Positions 36,129 through 48,909 of a DNA stretch of 64,000 nucleotides are shown here, in pieces; within the stretch, counting starts at the first letter, position 1, and each line of letters starts with the position of its first letter. The position numbers and the translations under genes are program-made. The DNA lies in NCBI GenBank assembly GCA_003956705.1, contig QZCP01000098.1, positions 60,326 through 124,325 on the forward strand. The letters are read 5' to 3'. Below the pieces are notes generated by a model, which saw only the letters and a program-made list of their open reading frames with translations, was not told the DNA's origin and ran no database searches. Source of the DNA: Brevipalpus yothersi. Taxonomy: Eukaryota > Arthropoda > Arachnida > Trombidiformes > Tenuipalpidae.

Positions 36129-37063
36129 ATGCGTTCCTTGACGAACAATAACAGTAAACTCTTCTCAAAAAATTCCTTCACATTCCTACCTGTGTTTTGT
36201 ACTCATACTTGTACACTCTTCATCATCACAACTTTTTTAGTCATCATACCATGTCTCGGAAAATCCAGTAATTGGATGTAAGTATTGTGCAGTAGAACTT
36301 CTCTTTTCTTGCCCGTGATTCAATCACACCGTCAATATGCTGAAAGAAGAAAATGATTGAGTAGAAATTTCGAGTAGCAAACTTTTGGTTCGTTTCATGA
36401 TATATTTGAGATTGAAAGATTCTTCCCCTCTTCCTTGATATTGATCTTTACTCTCATTAAAAATCAGGTGAAAGGAAGAGCTTCAGCATCACATTCTCCA
36501 CACACGTGTGGGCACTCGATTTTAGCCTTGATAATGAATGCATTTCGTATTGTTTTATGTAACACTTTGGGGCATGGTCATCAGGCAAGAGAAAAAAATA
36601 CCCCCAGGTTATCAATTTATCAAAAAATTATCAAAAATCAATATTTGAAAGTGGATTTTCATCGTGATGAGGTCCGTAGTGCGGTGATCATCTGAGCTGC
36701 TGAACGATCATGGATGAGATCTATTTTCGGAGGCTATATTTTCATTTTTTTCTCCATCTCTAAGAATCTTTCTTCATCAAGTGTTCATCATTAGGCAGTG
36801 AATTTTTTTTGATGATACAATCGTTCTGACTCAAGGTATTGATTATACATGAATACACTATTGATGTACATGATCTTACTTCTAAATACTCTTATGCACT
36901 GTACTTTGGCTCCTGGAAATGGTCATTCCGTTTTGATCTGATAAAAAAAATCTTCTTTCTCATACAAACACACTTTACCTGAGTAAAGTGGTGAGACATG
37001 GCATCAAAGTATTCCAAATAAGTTGACACAATATTTATGGCTCACATATATACTGATGTGAAA

Positions 37064-37125
<62 letters not shown>

Positions 37126-37420
37126 TTCTTGAGGAAAAAATTATTATAGCATCAATCATACTTGTATACATATCATAAGTAGATACTTTTGATTCGGAAT
37201 TAGCACATAAGATTTTCTTGTTTGAGAAAAAATAAAGAGAAAAAAATCGAAAGAAGTAAGAGATGAAGAAAGAGAAGATTATGACTGAAAGGTAGATGAC
37301 CCGTTTTTTTTCATGGATTCTTTCATGATTTTTCAACGATTCTCTTGTCTTTTGATATTGACGTGCGAGGAATAAAATTACCATTCTCATGAACAAGAAG
37401 AAGAATAGAATTTCAATGAA

Positions 37421-37490
<70 letters not shown>

Positions 37491-38144
37491 CAAAAACTAA
37501 CCTCTCGATTCAATAGAATAATCATTCCAATCAAATCAAATCATGCCATCTTCTGTATCACTCTCATGAATAATGTTCTCTCCTTCAATTTGATGGAATT
37601 CTTCATCACACACATCACTCATAGACTTATGAGCATCTCATGTCAAATTGTTAGTGAAGACATCTGAAATAATATATATCAGGTGATATATCTCAAATCT
37701 TAATCACCGAAACGAGAGGATCAATTTTGGCAGATTAGGTATGGTCTCTCTCTCTCTTTCTTTCTTTCTTTCTTATAAGTGTGAGAAGTCCAGCTTCCCA
37801 AAAGGCCCAGGAAAATTGAAGAGATAAAGATGGAGATGGAAGAGAGAAAAAATCTTCACAAAAAAAGTGTGTGTAGGTACCTCAAAAAAGTAAAGTGAGT
37901 CCAACAAAAAGTTACTCCCTACAATTTCCAATTTGAAGTCTTTCGTGAGCTAAGGCAATCAACTGAGCCGTTTCCGTGGCCTCAAACGAGTATGGTCATA
38001 TATTGTATGAACCATCGAACAGAAGAGATAGAAAGGAAGAGAGAGAAAGATATAAAAATATATTTCTCTTCTATACGAAAGGCCTCCGAGGCTCGTAAAC
38101 TGTAACAAAAGATGGGATGAGAGGAGAGTGGTTAGAACTTTGAT

Positions 38145-38218
<74 letters not shown>

Positions 38219-38423
38219 GCCCGTCCAAAGCACATATATATATTTTGTATAGTCAGTCGATCCTGATCTATGATGCTACTCCTCTTGATGATCCTGGCGA
38301 GAATGGCTATTGCCTTTCGCTTTCCCTCTTTTTCTCTCTGGGTTAACTATGCCATTAACTTTGTATGGCCGATGAAAAACGCCTGAATCACATAGGAAGA
38401 GAGAAAATATATTCCAAGAACAC

Positions 38424-38484
<61 letters not shown>

Positions 38485-40570
38485 AAGAGAAGAGGGAAAA
38501 TTCTGGGTGTGCTCATCCAAATATCCTCACATATATACGTTTGGGTTGAGAGGTAAAATAGAGACTGAAACTCTCTTCATGTTCACATGGAAATGGCTCT
38601 CATTTATGTTTCTCTCTTTCTCTCTTCTCCAATGTTGCCCATAAATTGCTTCCTACGAGCAGGCCGTTAACTGTCAATTGCTGTCCAATGGATTCTTTCT
38701 CTCTCTTTTTTCTCTTCTCTTCTCTTCCTATCGAACTTTCTCTCTTTTCGTTCCCATCGACTATGTGTATATATACATCCACACACACACATGATACCAT
38801 GCTTTCGAATCAGTTTATTGACCTGAGCATTCTCTTTCTCTCTATTTCCATTCCACCTTTCACCATAATTCTAGATCACTTGGTCTACCATCATACCATA
38901 AGCAATCATTGCTACTCAAGCCCGATGAGGTTAAATCACATTGCGCAAATTTAACATCACTAAATGATGATCAAAGACGCTTGTGTGAACTCAATTATCA
39001 TATTGCACAGGCGATCAGTCGAGGAGCTAAACTTGGTATTGATGAATGTCAACACCAATTTCGACGTAATCGATGGAATTGTTCAACATTCCAAGATCAT
39101 CCAAGTGTTTTTGGTAATCTAGTTCGTTCTCGTAAGTGTTATGGAATTATTTTCTGAATTTATTCACATTATGATACGCACATATATTGAGATTAACTAA
39201 GGCGAAAATTGACAATATTTACCGAAGCACAGATACAGTCATCTTATCAGATCACTTAGAAGATACAAAGGGAAGATAGTTTTGATTAAATGAATATGAA
39301 TATGAGATTAAAAAAATTGAAAATTAGAAAAAAGAACCATTGAGTACAGCTTGTCAGCATGATGTTTATCGATTTCTAACTAGACGTAATCGTTTCTCAT
39401 AATATTCGATCACAGTTTTAGGACACAATTTGTTGGTTATAGATGATGGCAAGATAGTTCGTTGACCAGATTCCAATAAACAATAATGTACAATAGTACC
39501 ATTATGTTCCGAAACTGCGAGTATATCTCTCACAACACAACCTTCCAGTGGCTGATGGACATGATCCGGTGGATCAACATCACCATTCATGTGTTCATCA
39601 CTAATTCTGATACCCTTTCCACCGCCAATTCGATTACCACTCGCAGGCTTATGATGTCCATTAGTTATACGATCTTTCATTTCAAATCAGTCAATAAGTC
39701 AAATTCAATGAATCAATCGATGTAGCCTCAATCTTCTAGATGAGAAATGATAAATGTTATGATGATGAGGTAACTGATGATATGAATTGATCACTTGGCA
39801 GAGTTCAACAAAACTTAATCACACACTGATTGTCACAACGTTATTCAGTGATCAACTGTTTTGGATAGAAGAGGAGAAAAGAAACAATGTGTAAGCTTGT
39901 TAATAAAAGACTTTTATTAAAAGCCAGTTGAAAGAGAAAGAAAAAAAACGCTTATCACTAAGACAAACCAATCAGCGACGATCTTGATTGCTCATCAGTC
40001 CTTGAATGATAATGTTGGTCAAAAAAAAATTGAAAATATTTCTCATTTTTCAACCGACAAAAAAATGTCCATCAGCCCTCTTGTGGCAAATTAATTGTGG
40101 TTGACATCATTAAAATGCTGTCCAGTGGCACAAGTTTATAATTGATTAAGATTAATTGATTTTGAAGTGAAAAATTGTAATTGTAATTGCGTTTTTTCTC
40201 TCTCCCATCAAGTGTGTGAGGAAGATTAAGTGATTTCGGAGAGATTTCAGACTTAGGCCACAATTTTTAGGAGGTTAATTTTGTGGAGAGAGAGAGAGAG
40301 AGAAACATGTATCTCATGAGGTGCACATGAATTTTAAGGAATTTCGAATAAAATTTTCGAAAAATTTTGGCAGAAGAATTTTCTATACAGATGCAATAAT
40401 CTTGTCAATTTTCAGACCGTATAATAATTTTCATGATAGAACATTTCGAAAAACTCATTAGTGATAGAATTCTGAGAGGCAACATTTTTCTCAATGAATC
40501 CGTTCTTGATATAACTGATAAATTCTTTTCTCTTGATTCGCACTTGACCTTTACTTTGTGTGATGATATC

Positions 40571-40656
<86 letters not shown>

Positions 40657-42649
40657 NGAGAGAGAGAGAGATGAGGAGACAAAGATAAATCACTAATCCT
40701 CAAGAAAAGATCGTTAAGTATAGTTATCAGTGAATCCGGATTGTTTTGATGAGTGCAACGACCATTTGCAGCCTTCACTAAAGAACGATCTCATAACCAC
40801 CATTTCTGATTGATTGAAGTGAGAGTTTCAATTAGGATTCCAGAATGTAATACTCCAATTAGCGATATCAGACAACATTTTTGCTTTTATTTTAATCAGA
40901 TTCGATCGTTTTTATTCCCGCTTTTATCTTTCTCTTCATTCAAAATGAAACTTTACAACCGAAGAACGTCACTGATTGCAAAATGCATACAAGAAAAAAA
41001 GACCGCTTACTGGTCTGGTCTCAATTTCAAACTGTTGATTGAGAATTGATAACTGAATAAGGACTTTAACTGTGACAATATCAATATTTTCAACATCCTC
41101 AATTTGAAAAATAATTCAACTTTAATTCGTTTCGTTTTTGACAGATACTCGAGAAAAGGCTTACATCTATGCTGTATCTTCCGCTGGTCTTGCTTATTCG
41201 GTTACCAAAGCATGTAGTCAAAGTTTGCTTGCCAATTGTAGCTGTGACAATGGGATCACAGGCAAAATTCGTGGAAAATGGAATTGGGGTGGATGCTCGG
41301 ATGATATCCAGTATGGCTCAATGTTCAGCCGATTATTTCTCGATTCTCTGGAAGACAATACTACCGCTGGTGGACTCATGAATCTTCACAATAATGAGGC
41401 AGGAAGGAGGGTGAGTATTCTCTTCTCATATTTTCCGTTGGACTTCCTTAAAAGCCTTACGGTAAACATATTCTTCACAAGAAAATTGGAAAGATAATGA
41501 GTTCTGAACAATAAAAAATTCTGACAGCATTCTGATTAAAAATAGAAGCAGGTGTATAGTTTTGATATTTAATTACCGTTATAATGGCTGATGCGAGAGG
41601 GTGAATAGCATGAGGTTGAAGAATATTCACCGGAAGATCTCGAAAATTCCTCTGTCCCTAAACTTTTCCCATGCAATTGAATGAGCATGATCTCGTAGGT
41701 TTGAACATTTTCCTAACTTGCCAACTTGTTGAAAAGTGGTCTGCAAAAAAGTTACAATCTTCGACCATTGTGATAACTTCAATCTTAATTAGGCAGGTGC
41801 TAAGAAGTGAGTTACTCAATAGTTCAAATGATGGAGAGTTGAGGTTATAACGAGCTGTAATGATTCAATCATGCAATAATTACAAGAAAGCAGCTAAAGT
41901 TTATGGTCAAAAGTGGTTTCCATTGTTTAAATACTGCGCTATTAACAATTAAAAAATCACCTGTTCATGTTTGGCATCTGAAATGTTCATACTCGGAACT
42001 CTATTTTTGCAAAACTTTGAGCTCTTTTCCTGATTTCTATGGCAAAATTCATTTAAACTTCATTTCCAATAGGTTCTCAAAGCTAAAATGGAAAAAGTTT
42101 GCAAATGTCATGGAGTTTCAGGCTCTTGTACAATGCGCGTTTGTTGGCGAAAACTTGGATCTTTTCGAGGTATCGGCGATGAATTGATGAAAAAATTCGA
42201 TGGTGCCACAAGAGTCCGATTGACCCATCGTAATCGCAAACCGAGGCTGAAGCCTGTCATGAAAGATATGAAGAAACCAACAAAACGTGATCTTGTTTTC
42301 ATTGATAGTTCGATGAACTATTGTGAAAGAAATAAAACGTTAGTATTAACGACTTAAATAGATATTGGAAGTTTATGAGTAATTAAATTGGTGATGAAAT
42401 GCGGTGAATTTAATTGTTGCTAATAATTTTTTTCATTCACTTCACAGGTTGGGTGTTCTGGGTACTCAAGGTAGATCATGTAATGCCAACAGTTTGGACA
42501 TCGATTCGTGTAAAATACTTTGCTGTGGTCGAGGATATCATACTCTGGTAAAAACTGTGGAAGACAAGTGTAACTGTAAATTTATTTGGTGCTGCCGATT
42601 GGAGTGTAAAAAGTGTTTGGTGAAAAAAGAGGAACATTTTTGTAACTAA
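36129..42649 (+). CDS. Wnt16: Wnt ligand, Wnt16 subfamily
   Basis: Five exons: 36129-36277, 38875-39131, 41145-41410, 42073-42338 and 42448-42649; phases 2, 1, 0 and 2 all agree and give 379 residues, a normal Wnt length. Exon 1 encodes a hydrophobic signal (CTLFIITTFLVIIP) and ends in NW before a GTAAGT donor; with exon 2 it reads NWISLGLPS, resembling the Wnt16 NWMWLGIAS. Other marks: FRRNRWNCS, WNWGGCSDDIQYG followed by FSRLFLD (Wnt16-like), MNLHNNEAGR, the palmitoleoylation loop CKCHGVSGSC, and the Cys-rich end CCGRGYHT to CKFIWCC. It is a secreted Frizzled/LRP ligand. Introns 1 and 2 exceed 2 kb and hold long GA/CT tracts and an antisense gene. A duplicate of the last two exons lies 7.7 kb downstream. 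Wnt4 is the main alternative subfamily. Confidence 0.88.
37069..37121. repeat. (CT)n microsatellite, Wnt16 intron 1
   Basis: About 26 perfect CT units. Confidence 0.97.
37423..37485. repeat. (AG)n microsatellite, Wnt16 intron 1
   Basis: About 31 AG units, 300 bp from the complementary CT tract at 37069. Confidence 0.97.
38148..38214. repeat. (CT)n microsatellite, Wnt16 intron 1
   Basis: About 33 CT units. Confidence 0.97.
38428..38474. repeat. (GA)n microsatellite, Wnt16 intron 1
   Basis: About 23 GA units, 214 bp after the complementary CT tract. Confidence 0.97.
39366..39680 (-). CDS. Chromo-shadow-domain-only HP1-like protein
   Basis: Intronless 104-residue frame antisense in Wnt16 intron 2. 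After a 45-residue Gly/His-rich lead it matches the HP1 chromo shadow domain: LEGCVVRDILAVSEHNGTI, then LPSSITNKLCPKTVIEYYEKRL, against VPSSVANEKIPRMVIHFYEERL-like HP1 sequence. The Ile, Tyr and Leu of the dimer helix are kept (VIEYYEKRL), but the Trp that follows in HP1 (position 170 of human HP1beta), used to bind PxVxL peptides, is Leu here. No chromodomain is seen upstream. It could be a retrocopied HP1 fragment with function as a dimer partner, or an exon of a larger gene; expression is unproven. Confidence 0.72.
   Translation of the reverse strand: MKDRITNGHHKPASGNRIGGGKGIRISDEHMNGDVDPPDHVHQPLEGCVVRDILAVSEHNGTIVHYCLLESGQRTILPSSITNKLCPKTVIEYYEKRLRLVRNR
40576..40671. repeat. (GA)n microsatellite with an undetermined base, Wnt16 intron 2
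   Basis: About 47 GA units, the longest tract in the window. Base 40657 is N, so the true length is uncertain. Confidence 0.97.
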
Positions 42650-42959
42650 TTCTTCACCATTCTACTTGTTTTGATGATTTTTTTTTGTCTCATTGTATTA
42701 TTTATGGCTTGTCAATTCTGTTGATTACATACTCTAACAAGATTTTGATTTTCCTCTCTATGCTCTTTGAGCTTTTAACCGAATCTTAAATCTGAATCTA
42801 AGTGACCATCAAGCTTTAGCATATCGGTAATAGCAGATGTCAGATCAGTTCCATCTCAATGCTCGAGGTAGACTGGATTAAGATCACATATACTTGTGAA
42901 TGATGCATGTTTCTAGATACATTTTTACCAGAACTTTTCGATTATCCATCCTATAAAGG

Positions 42960-43374
42960 ATCATGAAAACAGAGATACTTGAAAATTCTCAGCAAATAAT
43001 CTCTAGCTGTTGTTTATGGGTAAGAAGCTAGAATTACCACAATCATTGTTGAATTACTCAACGTTAGTGAAAACGTGGAGAGCCATTTCTGAAACTTCAT
43101 CTTGTGATGCTAGATACATTGAAGCACAACTCATTCCAAGATGAATTGGGCATTATAATGAGTAGATTCATAAATATCACAGATGCACAAGAACTCTGAC
43201 GATGGAAATTTAATAGAGAACACATTTTTTACTCGCGAATCGATAATAGTTGGAAGCTGAATGTATATTAATCTTAGCTTTATTGCTAGAAATTAAATTA
43301 AATTCCAATTCAGATCAAAAGCCATTTTTATTTTTTGTTCTCAATGAAGACAGTCTTTTCTAGATCTTAATGAG
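42960..43374 (-). pseudogene. TADA2B 3'-exon remnant beside ATRX-like copy C
   Basis: Reverse complement of this stretch matches TADA2B exon 2 and its 3' flank, for example CAACTATTATCGATTCGCGAG near 43240 against the TADA2B SWIRM-coding DNA near 21250. No reading frame is retained. The 300 bp before it (42650-42960) are the Wnt16 3' UTR and flank. Confidence 0.78.
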
Positions 43375-43697
43375 CTAAGCTGATGATTGTTCTTGATTTT
43401 GAGTTGATTTCCACTGGATTAGCGGTCTTGTTGCTCGAGCTGTTTTTTTTGAGCAATTTTTTTTATCACAGAGTTTGTCTCTGCGATTAGTTTCGTCCAA
43501 TAAATTTACACCAGTGACAAGCCGACGAACTTCTATGTTGAGTGCTCCTTTATTCATATCTCAATTCAGGACAAAAGGAGCACCTGTGGTTGGATCTGAA
43601 ATTTTAGCTGGTAACCTCTCATCTAAACGCCTCAAAATTTTGTCACAAGAGCTTGCTAGTTTAAGGTTAGCAATTGAGTTAGAAATGCTGGCCTGAA
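43375..43697 (-). pseudogene. Displaced 3' end of ATRX-like copy C
   Basis: Second copy of the C-terminal coding DNA. 43565-43697 nearly repeats 43865-43993, and 43375-43557 still encodes a decayed form of the copy D tail (RRLVTGVNLLDETNRRDKL). It now lies behind the stop codon of copy C. Confidence 0.75.
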
Positions 43698-43725
43698 ACT
43701 TTGTCATACTGTCTCATAATTATAA

Positions 43726-46700
43726 TTAAAAAATGTTTTCTTCGCACACTTTTTCCCAGGCTCGGTTGAATAGGGCTTCTACCTTAGGGTTAGTGGAAAA
43801 ATAGTAAAAAGAGATTTGATCATCAATCTTGGTGAGTGCTTCTCTGGTTATATCTCGATCGAGGACAAAAGGAGCACCTGTGGTTGGATCTGAAATTTTA
43901 GCTCCCGGTAACTTCTCATCTAAACGCCTCAAAATTTTGTCACAAGAGCTTGCTAGTTTAAGGTTAGCAATTGAGTTAGAAATGCTGGCCTGAAATTTCC
44001 TTTGTCTAACGGAGTCAATAAAATCTTCAAGACAATCTTGAACAGTCTTCAGCATAGTTTTGTCATCTACACCTCTTGATCTCCTATAAGAGTCGATTAG
44101 CTTCTTACATAGATGGAGAAGTGAACAATCAACTAATAAGAGACCTTGAAAAAGACCATTCGACAAATCTTCATCATTTATGATAGACGACTTTTCAATC
44201 GAGATGACCGAGATTTTATGACCTGGAGGATGAGTTGGATGAGATTCTGTAACTGGAGGGGGAGGAGGATGTTGCTGAGCGTTGGATGGGAAAACAGGGA
44301 ATGTTGATGCAGGTGAATTCACTGGCGGATTTAGATAATCGGAATCTAGTTGACCATTCACCTTCGATACCGAATTGGATGATGTGGAATTATAAGAGCG
44401 CATCGAGCTACAAAGACTCGGTCCATCAGATGAAGCGAGGAGAGCTTCGTTCTCAGTAGACACAGAGGATGTCGGCATCAGTGGAGTCAAATTTTTCTTG
44501 GGCCTGCTTTTCTCATGTACACTAGACTGTTCTGCTGTAGTATCCATTGAGGTGGGTGGAGTTGATGCTCGAGCAAGGGTAGAACCATTAGTTGACACAT
44601 TTTCTGTGATTCCAAAAATTTGAGTAGTCCTAATCCTGTTTGCAGGTAGGATGTTTTCGTTACTCTCATCGCTAGGAATTTGAGAATCTGGAAAACAGAA
44701 AGTAGTCGAGTTTGGTTGGAGAAACAGAGAGGAGATGGAGAGAATCATGAGTAGAGGACACAAGCGTTAAAAAAAATTGAACGTCAATTTTGTACTTACG
44801 TGATACAAGAACGTTCTGCAGAGAGTTGAAAGTTGGACAAAGAGTACTGTCAATACTCTTCGAAGTAACATTGGTGGGAAGTGATGATAGCTGATTAGTT
44901 TCCATCTGATTTTCTTCCAACGATTCGCTGCTTTCAGTTTCACCTGAATTGGCTTCTCTTTTTATTCCTTTCACTTCATTTCCTTCATCTCGCTCCCTTT
45001 CATAATCTTCCCAAGCCTGCTGACGCTGTTGTTCATCAAGATCTTCTTCGGGCTTCTTCTGAAGAAGAGAATCTTGTTCTCGATATTCAACAATACTCTC
45101 CTTGTGAGCGAGAATTAAATCACCAAGTAGATCATCCTTTGGAATAGTTGGAAACTCCTTAATTTCAGTCCGTTTTTGAGGCCTTATTGAGTAATATTCT
45201 TTAACATCCGCTTTTCTAACTGAATTCTGGATGTTGGTCTTGTCTACTACACGCATTGATAGGCCAGTTTTAAGGATTTGTTTGAAGTAGATTTTCTCTT
45301 CCAAGGTATCTTTGGTTATCAAGCGATAAATGTATGCTGGCCTGGTTTGTCCGAGACGATAGATTCTGAATATTGCTTGCATATCAATCATCGGATTCCA
45401 GTGTGTATCAAAAATAATTGCTCTATTCGCACCAATCAAATTGACCCCTAGTCCTCCTGCTTTCACTGCCAATAGGAACATTTTTGCTTCTCGATTGTTA
45501 GGATTGTTGAAAGTATCAATGTATAGCTTCCGCTTATCGGGTGGAACACTTCCATCGATGCGGAAGTAGTTTCTATCCTTTATCCACTCTATCTCTCTTG
45601 CTTGGGTTGGAGAACTTCGAATCTTTTTGTGAGAAGCTAAGAACTCTTCAATTAGATCCAGCGTCTCTAAACACTGACTGAAAACAATTAATTTCTCGTT
45701 TTTGATGACGCATTGCTCTAAAATGAAGAAGAAACAAACAAATTTGGCACTCAATTCGATCTTCTGGAAACTTTCTCCATCTTTCATGAATTTACGGAAC
45801 CATTCAGCTGAGTTATCATCAATAGATTTATCCGCTGGCTGAGCAGACTCGTCTGATCCACTGGCTGTGTTTGGAATGGTCTGATTAGATTCATCAACGA
45901 GATCTTTTCTTATCACTATGATTTGATCCTCATCAGGCTCTTCAGAAAGGTCACATTCTTGATTCGTTGATTCCTTGGTGCGTCCAATTTTTTGCATTTT
46001 TTTCTCGGCTCTCAAAGCAGCAAATTTAGCCTCTTTCTCACTTCTGATAGGTAATATAGCTGGATGATTACAGATGAGACGAAGAAGAATAGAGTCACCT
46101 AGAAGACCACGATTTCCTCCAGACGGGACATTATCAAGATAATGGTTGTAAAGTTCAATCACTGAGTCGGTTGCCTGAACGAATATTGAGTATTCGTACT
46201 TTGGTTCTAGATAAGGTTTGAGCACTTCATAATCAAATCTCTGAACCGAGCCGGTTAAAAGTTTTTCCAAGACAGCACAGCGTTTTTTCATCAGAAAAAT
46301 ATCTTTATGAGTAGAGTCAGCATGCTGGCCATTCTCGATAGGGTTTTTGAAACGATTATCAAACTCTTTCTTGGTTCCTAAAAGTCGAGGTTTGACCAAA
46401 TCTATCATGGTGTCTATTCCTCCAAACTGTTCTGTAGAGGAGTTCCAGTGAGGATAATTTTTCGCTCAGTTGGTACTTTACAGAAAGCCTGAAAATTTTT
46501 ACTCTTGTCGTTCTTCAGGAGATGTCCTTCATCTATTATCAATATATCGGGTCCTGGATTGATAAGAGCAATCGCTATGTTCTCGAATGCTGATGGAGTA
46601 TTTGTAGTCTTGTAATCGAAAAATTTTGAGAGGCTGGTGAAACTTTGGAGACCAATGATGAGAACTCCACCTTGATCATACCACCTACCAAGCATCTTGG

Positions 46701-48909
46701 CTCGATTTAAGTTGTCCTTTTGGTCAGTCATCTGATAAATGTTCAGCACATCAGGATCGGGTAGCCATTTCCTGAACTCATCGTACCAATTTTTCAAAGT
46801 GTTGACTGGTGCTGCAATCATTATCTTTCGAAGCTCATTTCTCAACAATGGATGATTCAGAATGGTGTGTACATAGGCGATAACTTGTAAAGTCTTCCCA
46901 AGACCCATGCAATGAGCAATTATACACCCAGTACCCTCGTGATTTTCTTTCAATAGATCAACGTTTTCTATTGTATTGGTGTACATGAATTGAATTCCTT
47001 TGAATTGATGATTTTTGAGATGTTTAACGAGCTCAGGATGGACTTCAACACGAGGTTCGTGTGTTTTAGGATCGACATCAAGAATTAATCGCTTCTCATC
47101 TTCAATGGCTAAGCAGGGCTCGAGTAGTTCATTGATTCTCATAACCCTCTGCAATCTTTCTTTCTCTTTTTCATTTGCTCGACGGCTTGCCTCTGTGATT
47201 TCAGCCTGTCCTTTCAGATCGTGGATACTTTCTCTACCCCTCTTCAGAGGACTTGCAACCGAATCAGGCCCGTTTGAATCGGGAGGAACATTTTCCATTT
47301 CTTGATTATTCAAATTGACAGCTATTCCGTCTTGTGTCGAGCCACAAATTCCATTATTCTGGAAGAGAAAATTTTGATATTTTGAAAGAGATATTTACGA
47401 TTGCATCTCATTTCACTTACCATAGATGATATTTGTTTGAGCTGCCTTTCTTTGATTGAAAATTTAGCGGCATATCGTTTTATGAAGCTTAGTGATGAAC
47501 TTTGCTTTCCCTCTAAATCAACAGACCTTTCTCGTCTGGAGCGAGGCTCAGAGCTTGTGTCTGTGTTTGTAGGTGAGTTTGTGTGAGTGCTCGAATTTTC
47601 GTTAACGGTTGTGTTAGTATCCGTATTTGTAAATGTGTTTGTGTTGGTATTTTTCACTTTAATTTTTCTTACTTTTTCAACCCCCCCAATCTCACCATCA
47701 TTGCTTTCACCGGAGTGCAGGAGCAAATCCAAAGGCTCATCATCCATTTCATCTTCAGAGTCATCATCTGAAACTTTTCGAGGCTTCTTTGCTCGATTTG
47801 ATGTCGACATTCGAACACGTTTGGATTGTTTCCGTTCAGTTGGAGTTGATGGTTGATCATCCTCACGATTGATCTCGTTATCTGAACAATCAGATTCCGA
47901 ATCAGAGAGGATACGATTTCCATTCACATTCATGTTCGAGCGTACCATAACCGGAATACCCATAAAATCATCCTCATCGAGCGATGACAAGGAATTTAAT
48001 GCATATGTCTTACAATTAGGCTGGCATTCTCTAGCATAATCTCGAAGCATATTGTTGTGCATGACTGTGTACATTTCATCAATCTCGGAGGCTAGAACAT
48101 CTGGTTCTAACATCCACTGATCACTTCTGAGAACCTGAACTTTGGTCTCATGCTCAAAAATTTGACACTGAGCATTCGGATATTTTTTGAAATATTTTTC
48201 TTCGAACGTTTTCTGCTTTCGAAAACGCTCCACAGAACCTTTTTTCTTGACTCTTTTTGAGCTTAGTGATAGATCCTCAGAAACTTCAATCTTATCATAG
48301 TCATCCCACAAACTAATCCCATTATCATCGTCACCTCCATCAATGTCCTCAGGATTGTTAGATTTATTTTTTGTTGACTTGCAGGTTGGTTTTGAAACTT
48401 TCTCTTTACCTGGATGTTCAACAGGAGACTTCTTTCTGGTCTTTTGGCACCTTCGAGAGAAACAATCATAAGTGTTGATATCGTTAAACGCGTCCCACAA
48501 GCTGATATTAGGATCATCTTCGTTAACGTCCTTATGGTGTTCAGATTTTTTCCTTGATGAATTGCTGGTTGCTGTGAGTGTAGGCTTTTCGCAAAGGGTT
48601 TCACAATTTTGGGAAGATTCTCTTGCAACAAAATTGGACGAAAACTGAGCAGTAGATGAATTCACTTTTTTCAGGGCAGCATCTTCTGATTCCTTTTTTC
48701 TCAAATATCTAGATATAAATTCATTTTCATTCAATCTGAAAGCTTGATTCAAAATTTCTTTCATGATACATTCTCTGTTGTCAGATGGAAGTGATCCCAA
48801 TTCATCAATGGTCTGTAGAAAAGAGATCAAATCAGATTATGAAATGTACCAACTGTACAATAATAAGCTCCCATCATATTTTTCTCACCTTTTTCCAATG
48901 GTCATCCAT
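43726..48909 (-). pseudogene. ATRX-like SNF2 ATPase, copy C, one frameshift
   Basis: Exons 48889-48909 (MDDHWKK), 47421-48812, 44800-47358 and 43726-44687, the same architecture as copies B and D. Exon 2 carries IDELGSLPSDNRE, two SLWD motifs and the KTFEEKYFKKYP block. Exon 3 carries every motor motif (GLGKT, DEGH, TGTPLQN, GGLGVNL, IYRLGQT). A single missing base near 46411-46415 turns the LEEYYT codons of copy D into a TAG, splitting the motor between lobe 1 motif III and the rest. The last exon ends in a unique tail (KIDDQISFYYF onward) instead of the basic tail of D. Everything else is open, so the break is recent or a sequence error. Confidence 0.85.

Noticed and set aside
38270..38376. 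Signal-peptide-like frame (MMLLLLMILARMAIAF) as first exon of Wnt16
   Set aside because: Its possible donors are phase 0 and do not fit the exon 2 acceptor at 38875, whose reading needs phase 2. The exon at 36129-36277 fits the phase and gives the Wnt16-like NW-x-x-LG junction.
37004..38556. Ser/Leu- or Arg/Glu-repeat open frames over the GA/CT tracts
   Set aside because: They are translations of dinucleotide repeats, open in several frames on both strands, with no conserved flanking protein.
42088..42302. Antisense frames within Wnt16 exon 4 and at 49803-50015
   Set aside because: Shadows of Wnt and filamin coding DNA. The second one only reflects the filamin-Wnt junction.
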